A stretch of 64,000 nt of DNA from positions 1 to 64,000 of the forward strand of contig JAFYZW010000083.1 of the NCBI GenBank assembly GCA_017548545.1, read 5' to 3'. Source of the DNA: Bacteroidales bacterium (lineage in GTDB: Bacteria > Bacteroidota > Bacteroidia > Bacteroidales > UBA3663). This document shows positions 61,401 to 64,000 of this stretch, one piece after another; position 1 is the first letter of the stretch, and every line of letters starts with the position of its first letter. A program made the translations under genes and the position numbers. The notes below the pieces were generated by a model. It was not told the DNA's origin. It searched no databases and worked only from the letters and a program-made list of their open reading frames with translations.

Positions 61401-62825
61401 GGCAATGATGGAAGTGGTAACACCATCAAGTACATCGAGGAGCCCAGCTCGTATGCAGTTTGGACCTGCGGTACCAGCAGTTCGAGCAAGACGTTCAAGA
61501 ATGGTAGTTATTACCTCTATCACAAGAACAACAAACTCTCGATGAATACTTCGACCAACAATGCCAAGTGGACCGTTGGCTCGAGTGCAACTTCGCTCTA
61601 CTATTCGAGCGGTGGTACCAAATACCTGGCATATAGTAGCGGTTGGACCATCACGTCGAGCTCTTCGAAGGTTTATTTCTATGAGAAGACTACCATCACC
61701 GTGCCTGGTGAAGGCGGTGGTGACGATCCCGTAGTTCCTGATCCTGCACTCAGTGTTTCGAAGTCTTCGCTCAGCTTCAACACCGAAGAGGGCACACCCG
61801 TCAGTCAGACCTTCACCCTCACGGGCGCTAACCTCACTCAGAACGTCAGCGTTAGCCTTACTGGTGGCAACGGCACATTTGCTGTAAGTCCTTCGTCCGT
61901 ATCGGCCAGCGCAGCTCAGGCAGGTGCTACCATCACCGTTACCTTCAGTCCTGCAGCAGCCGGCAACTACAATGGTAGCGTTACCTTCACCAGCGGCAGC
62001 GCTTCGGCTAATGTTACCCTCTCAGGTAGCGCAACAGCAATTCCCGAACCAGAACCAGCAGGTGGCACAGCTACTGATGCTTATCTCAATCTCCATAAGT
62101 ATAGTACCATCAGCGATGCGGGCTATAGTGGTGTGAATGCACTCTACGCCTACACTGAGAAGTCCGATGGTTCGGCATGGATCACTGTTCCCGCTTATGG
62201 CGCCTATAGTTCAAGCAGCTACCAGGGCTGGATCTCTTACAGTAGCAATAGCACGGTACGCACCACTTGGAGCAGCTACGATGTCTTCAAGGGCTATTCA
62301 AATTGGTTCTCGAAGAGCTCGTCGTCTCGTGCCATCACCTCAAGCTCAAGTGGCACGGCTACCCAAACCTACTATGTGAGCAACCTCACAGCTGTCAAGG
62401 TTTATGGCTACAATCCGAGCTCATGGTTTAGCAGTCCTTCTACCACCATCAACGTCTATGAGTGTACGGTAGCTTCCAACGGCTCGGTATCGGCATCATC
62501 TTCAGTTGTAGCCACTGGTTCGTACAGCACAACAGGCAATAGTTTCGTCATCACGATTGATAACCTCGATGCAAGCAAGGTTTATAAGGTGGAAGTGAAC
62601 GTTAAGAAGTCGTACTTCTACGAAATCGCATTCCAAACCACTCAGTCGGCTATTGAAGGCAACAGCAACTTCAACGATTGGGGCACCCTTGGCATTGGCA
62701 CCATCAATGCCGACGAGGACGAGACCTGCATCTTCACTATCCATGGCCAGTATGTCGGCAAAGATATCCAATCACTCGAGAAGGGCATGTACATCATCAA
62801 TGGCAAGAAGGTGATGATTAAATAA
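58458..62825 (+). CDS. Secreted subtilisin-like protease (S8) with C-terminal sorting tag
   Basis: 1455 aa from ATG 58458, where MRKGLLFALLMASSMLSFG is the signal peptide. The propeptide-like region includes ISAFIRLDNNADVKTL. The catalytic triad is Asp in VLGVIDTGIDFQH (~185), His in DHGTHTSS (~235) and Ser in MEGTSMATPVAAG (~645). A long insert lies between His and Ser (about 400 residues, Ser/Tyr-rich, beta). Then come three ~95-residue Ig-like modules with S-x-S-x-L-x-F-x...V-S-G-x-x-L (near 725, 825 and 1095). A 130-residue domain (VYKLVSSVTSGKQYVIVN) lies before the third module, and a further unrecognised domain follows it. The end, FTIHGQYVGKD then MYIINGKKVMIK, is the shared tag. Exported, probably surface-bound; broad or dedicated substrate unknown. 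Confidence 0.95.
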   Translation: MRKGLLFALLMASSMLSFGQSDISNKLSISTQMFIDERDGALELKRNVDAEKRLGLEFVGKRLKANKNDDRIYAAPDTIDGRAYISAFIRLDNNADVKTLTNKGVRIQSSFDNGLYTALIPVNSIEEVALLSNVKRINVSMLMRPFTNNARSASNVDDVLTKSADAVALGLSKQYDGSGVVLGVIDTGIDFQHIAFKDASGNSRIKRAYVYNGSSAKEYTSITSSSPTTDDKSEDHGTHTSSTAGGSSVIISGSNVTVTNDHANATYGGMAPGADLYLAGVNGLSSTYMANAFQKICDYADAQGKPVVISNSWGSQYGPHDGTGDFADITAQYFGSNHPNHVCLFAASNDGGKSKDGEGGGYHVSGTASSSSPLGSILRAASYSNTDAGYYYYGIIANAWSRSRLSSGSLACKIFVLDSSTGAVKTSVTVTPSTSGASVSGLSSYFSGTLYAYKDYVSSNKSQIMLYTSGLTSRSYTTTTKNGSTYYKSKYTLAVQFYPTSGSCTIDAWGGSYGYFTNHLSTSGYTWTNGSDDMCVSDEATDPNVISIGAYVTANTWKAYNGSSYSMSDVYTVGDIAYFSSYATANQSPTGIQYPWITAPGARLAAGVNHYHTASVDDYSYYGSNYNSDLVVNSSSSPYAMMEGTSMATPVAAGIVALWLQAAKESGQSLTNSDIKNIMKQTAIKDSYTTTGANASHFGNGKINALAGLQQILGSTPGTVVTTPVITASASSLAFSGTVGQTYTKTFTVSGTDLEGAVTVTINGSNCFTVSPSSISKASATSGATVTVSYAPTAAGNTSATLTLASSNAQSVTISLSGSAAAAAVPVITASASSLSFSANTGETQTKSVTISGSDLTGVITVAVSGSAFSVNTSSISTTQAAAGKAINVTFTAPATAGSYSGTLTLTSASAAAVTIALAGTSVAQQPDPEPTTTKEVYKLVSSVTSGKQYVIVNKNTAGSANAITTNSSHTVTNSSVNIVSGNDGSGNTIKYIEEPSSYAVWTCGTSSSSKTFKNGSYYLYHKNNKLSMNTSTNNAKWTVGSSATSLYYSSGGTKYLAYSSGWTITSSSSKVYFYEKTTITVPGEGGGDDPVVPDPALSVSKSSLSFNTEEGTPVSQTFTLTGANLTQNVSVSLTGGNGTFAVSPSSVSASAAQAGATITVTFSPAAAGNYNGSVTFTSGSASANVTLSGSATAIPEPEPAGGTATDAYLNLHKYSTISDAGYSGVNALYAYTEKSDGSAWITVPAYGAYSSSSYQGWISYSSNSTVRTTWSSYDVFKGYSNWFSKSSSSRAITSSSSGTATQTYYVSNLTAVKVYGYNPSSWFSSPSTTINVYECTVASNGSVSASSSVVATGSYSTTGNSFVITIDNLDASKVYKVEVNVKKSYFYEIAFQTTQSAIEGNSNFNDWGTLGIGTINADEDETCIFTIHGQYVGKDIQSLEKGMYIINGKKVMIK

Positions 62826-62856
62826 TCTGCAATAGTTCACCTAATTAGAATTGAAT

Positions 62857-62906
62857 TTAGGGCGTGCCAAATGTCTTTCCGAACTTGGCACGCCCTAATT
62901 GTTTTT
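62857..62906 (+). terminator. Strong terminator after the protease gene
   Basis: TTAGGGCGTGCCAA (62857-62870) pairs perfectly with TTGGCACGCCCTAA (62885-62898), followed by TTGTTTTT. Confidence 0.9.
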
Positions 62907-62915
62907 AGAAAAACG

Positions 62916-62947
62916 GCAAGCATCCTGTCGGCCGACAGAATGCTTGC
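62916..62947. repeat. Palindrome related to the 41-bp array
   Basis: GCAAGCATCCTGTCGG and CCGACAGAATGCTTGC form a 32-bp palindrome with one mismatch. Its half AAGCAT-CTGTCG matches the start of the units at 10507-10826. It also lies just behind a gene for a tagged secreted protein. Confidence 0.75.
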
Positions 62948-62987
62948 TACGATTATTCGATGTTTTAGTAAGAACGCAACGCAGGAT

Positions 62988-63128
62988 TTACTGCGAGCGA
63001 CGATTCATTTGCTTTGGAGCAGCTTTATTACCCTTAGTAGATGCAGTACCGGCTTGCTTGCCGCCTTTGCCTTTAGGACCGTTCTGAGCTCCTTTGTTCA
63101 GGAAGTTCTGCCAGGAATTATCTTTCAT
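62988..63128 (-). CDS. Small basic Gly/Lys-rich protein, 46 aa
   Basis: From ATG 63128: MKDNSWQNFLNKGAQ, then a G-P-K-G-K-G-G-K-Q tract and N-K-A-A-P-K-Q-M-N-R-R at the end. Very basic and probably unstructured, so RNA or ribosome contact is possible but unproven. Composition and frame differ from the AT-rich surroundings, which supports coding. A near-consensus TATCTTCG lies about 75 bases upstream on the minus strand. Family not recognised. Confidence 0.5.
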   Translation of the reverse strand: MKDNSWQNFLNKGAQNGPKGKGGKQAGTASTKGNKAAPKQMNRRSQ

Positions 63129-63336
63129 AACAAATTCAATTAACAATGAATAATTTACTTTTAACAATGAATAGTTTTCTATTGTTGCCTTAATGGAAGC
63201 GCCGCGAAGATAACAATTATTTTTGATTCTTCCAAGCTTCTTGGTCAAAAATACGCAAATGGCTTGGAAAAAACTGAGTTATTGGGGAGAAATGCAACGT
63301 CACGCTTTCTCAAACCGATTCCGTCATCTAGTGAAA

Positions 63337-64000
63337 TTAAGGCAGGAAGGTGCTCAGCCATTGGCCCAGTTCGCTGACGTATTGTGGCTTGTAGAGGAAG
63401 TTGTCGCGCCAGCACCAACCGTGACCACCTACGGGATAGAGGTGCATGGTGGCTGAGACACCGTGGTCAACGAGCGCGTTGTAATAGAGGATGCTGTTGC
63501 GCACGGGTACCAGGTCATCATCGCTGCTGGCAAGGATGAAAGCGGGCGGTGTGTCCTGTGTTACCTGCAGTTCATTGCTGTAGCTTTGGACGAGTTGGGC
63601 TGGTGGGTTGTCTCCCAATAGAAAATGACTCGACCAGAAGTGGGTATAGGCGGGATCAAGCGTGATGACGGGGTAGAAGAGGATCTGGAAGTCGGGACGG
63701 TCGGCGGGCTTCCGATAATGGGTGGCTGCGGTAGAGGCGAGGTGTCCGCCAGCCGAGCAGCCTTGCACGCCGAGCTTTTGGATGTTCCACTCTTCGCTGT
63801 GTTCCCGCATGATGCGCATAGCTTGCTGCACGTCTTCGAGGGGCACCTGTGGATGGGCGTTGGGCAACCGATATTTCAGCACGGCATAGACGATGCCCTG
63901 TTCGATGTACCATGCTGCGGGCAGATGTCCTTCGTGCCCGTACCATACGCCGCTGTAGCCGCCACCAGGGATGGCGAGTACAGCAAGCCCACAAGGATGC
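63337..64000 (-). CDS. Alpha/beta hydrolase, acetyl-esterase type (5' end outside window)
   Basis: 221 residues are visible; the frame stays open to the window edge, so the start and signal peptide are missing. The oxyanion motif AIPGGGYSGVWYGHEG, nucleophile GCSAGGHLAS (G-x-S-x-G), acid SSDDDLVPV and catalytic His in PVGGHGW make a complete triad. Spacing and LKYRLP match the BD-FAE/acetyl-xylan esterase-like lipases of Bacteroidales. The likely role is removal of acetyl groups from plant polysaccharides, which would fit the GH67 gene in the same window, although the two are far apart. Confidence 0.9.
   Translation of the reverse strand, partial: HPCGLAVLAIPGGGYSGVWYGHEGHLPAAWYIEQGIVYAVLKYRLPNAHPQVPLEDVQQAMRIMREHSEEWNIQKLGVQGCSAGGHLASTAATHYRKPADRPDFQILFYPVITLDPAYTHFWSSHFLLGDNPPAQLVQSYSNELQVTQDTPPAFILASSDDDLVPVRNSILYYNALVDHGVSATMHLYPVGGHGWCWRDNFLYKPQYVSELGQWLSTFLP

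Overview
The window looks like a chromosomal segment of a Prevotella-like member of the Bacteroidales. This is inferred from the repeated promoter form TTTG-N19/20-TAnnTTTG (for example 2271-2302, 5469-5500, 6127-6158, 9065-9096, 32292-32323), the absence of a clear purine-rich ribosome binding site at most genes, BspA-like, DUF4248, TamL/TamB, Omp28-like and P-type porin genes, and several secreted proteins that share one C-terminal tag ending in a G-K-K-V-x-I-K type motif.

The left third (about 1-24 kb) is accessory and repeat-rich. It starts with the end of a BspA-type LRR protein. Then comes an AAA/DUF4143 ATPase with a MutS-I-like C-terminus, bracketed by ~50-bp direct repeats. A 55-aa ORF plus a DUF2493/SLOG gene follows. 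Next is a MobV relaxase bracketed by two 140-bp repeats, each of which looks like a complete small-RNA gene. A structured leader precedes a 69-aa ORF. A set of exported proteins follows: a repeat-built 906-aa protein, a serpin, an Omp28-like thioredoxin-fold protein and a second repeat protein. Between these lie a 41-bp tandem array, a 114-nt fold-back RNA candidate next to a DUF4248 gene, and a 118-bp dispersed repeat. An IS1634-type element with an in-frame amber codon abuts a five-repeat type I-C-like CRISPR array that has no cas genes here. A large unknown membrane-anchored protein and a second DUF4143 ATPase, with a three-fold iterated motif around its promoter, close the region.

From 22 to 44 kb: GH67 alpha-glucuronidase, a RING/TerD-like protein, a tRNA-like element, a metallophosphoesterase and secreted nuclease pair, a Dna2-like helicase-nuclease with a minisatellite in its reading frame, the TamB-TamL envelope assembly operon, a small membrane protein, a DUF4838 protein, and a patatin with an outer-membrane barrel. 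After these come a DUF1810 protein and a P-type porin on the minus strand.

The right third is metabolic. ribD-ribE-ribBA-ribH gives the complete committed riboflavin path and is followed by a tail-anchored protein and an MgtC-like protein. lplA-gcvT-gcvH-gcvPA-gcvPB-lpdA encodes all glycine cleavage proteins plus the ligase that lipoylates GcvH. The window ends with a secreted subtilisin-like protease carrying the same C-terminal tag, a small basic ORF, and the 3' part of an esterase. No rRNA gene, no canonical tRNA gene and no cas gene was seen.
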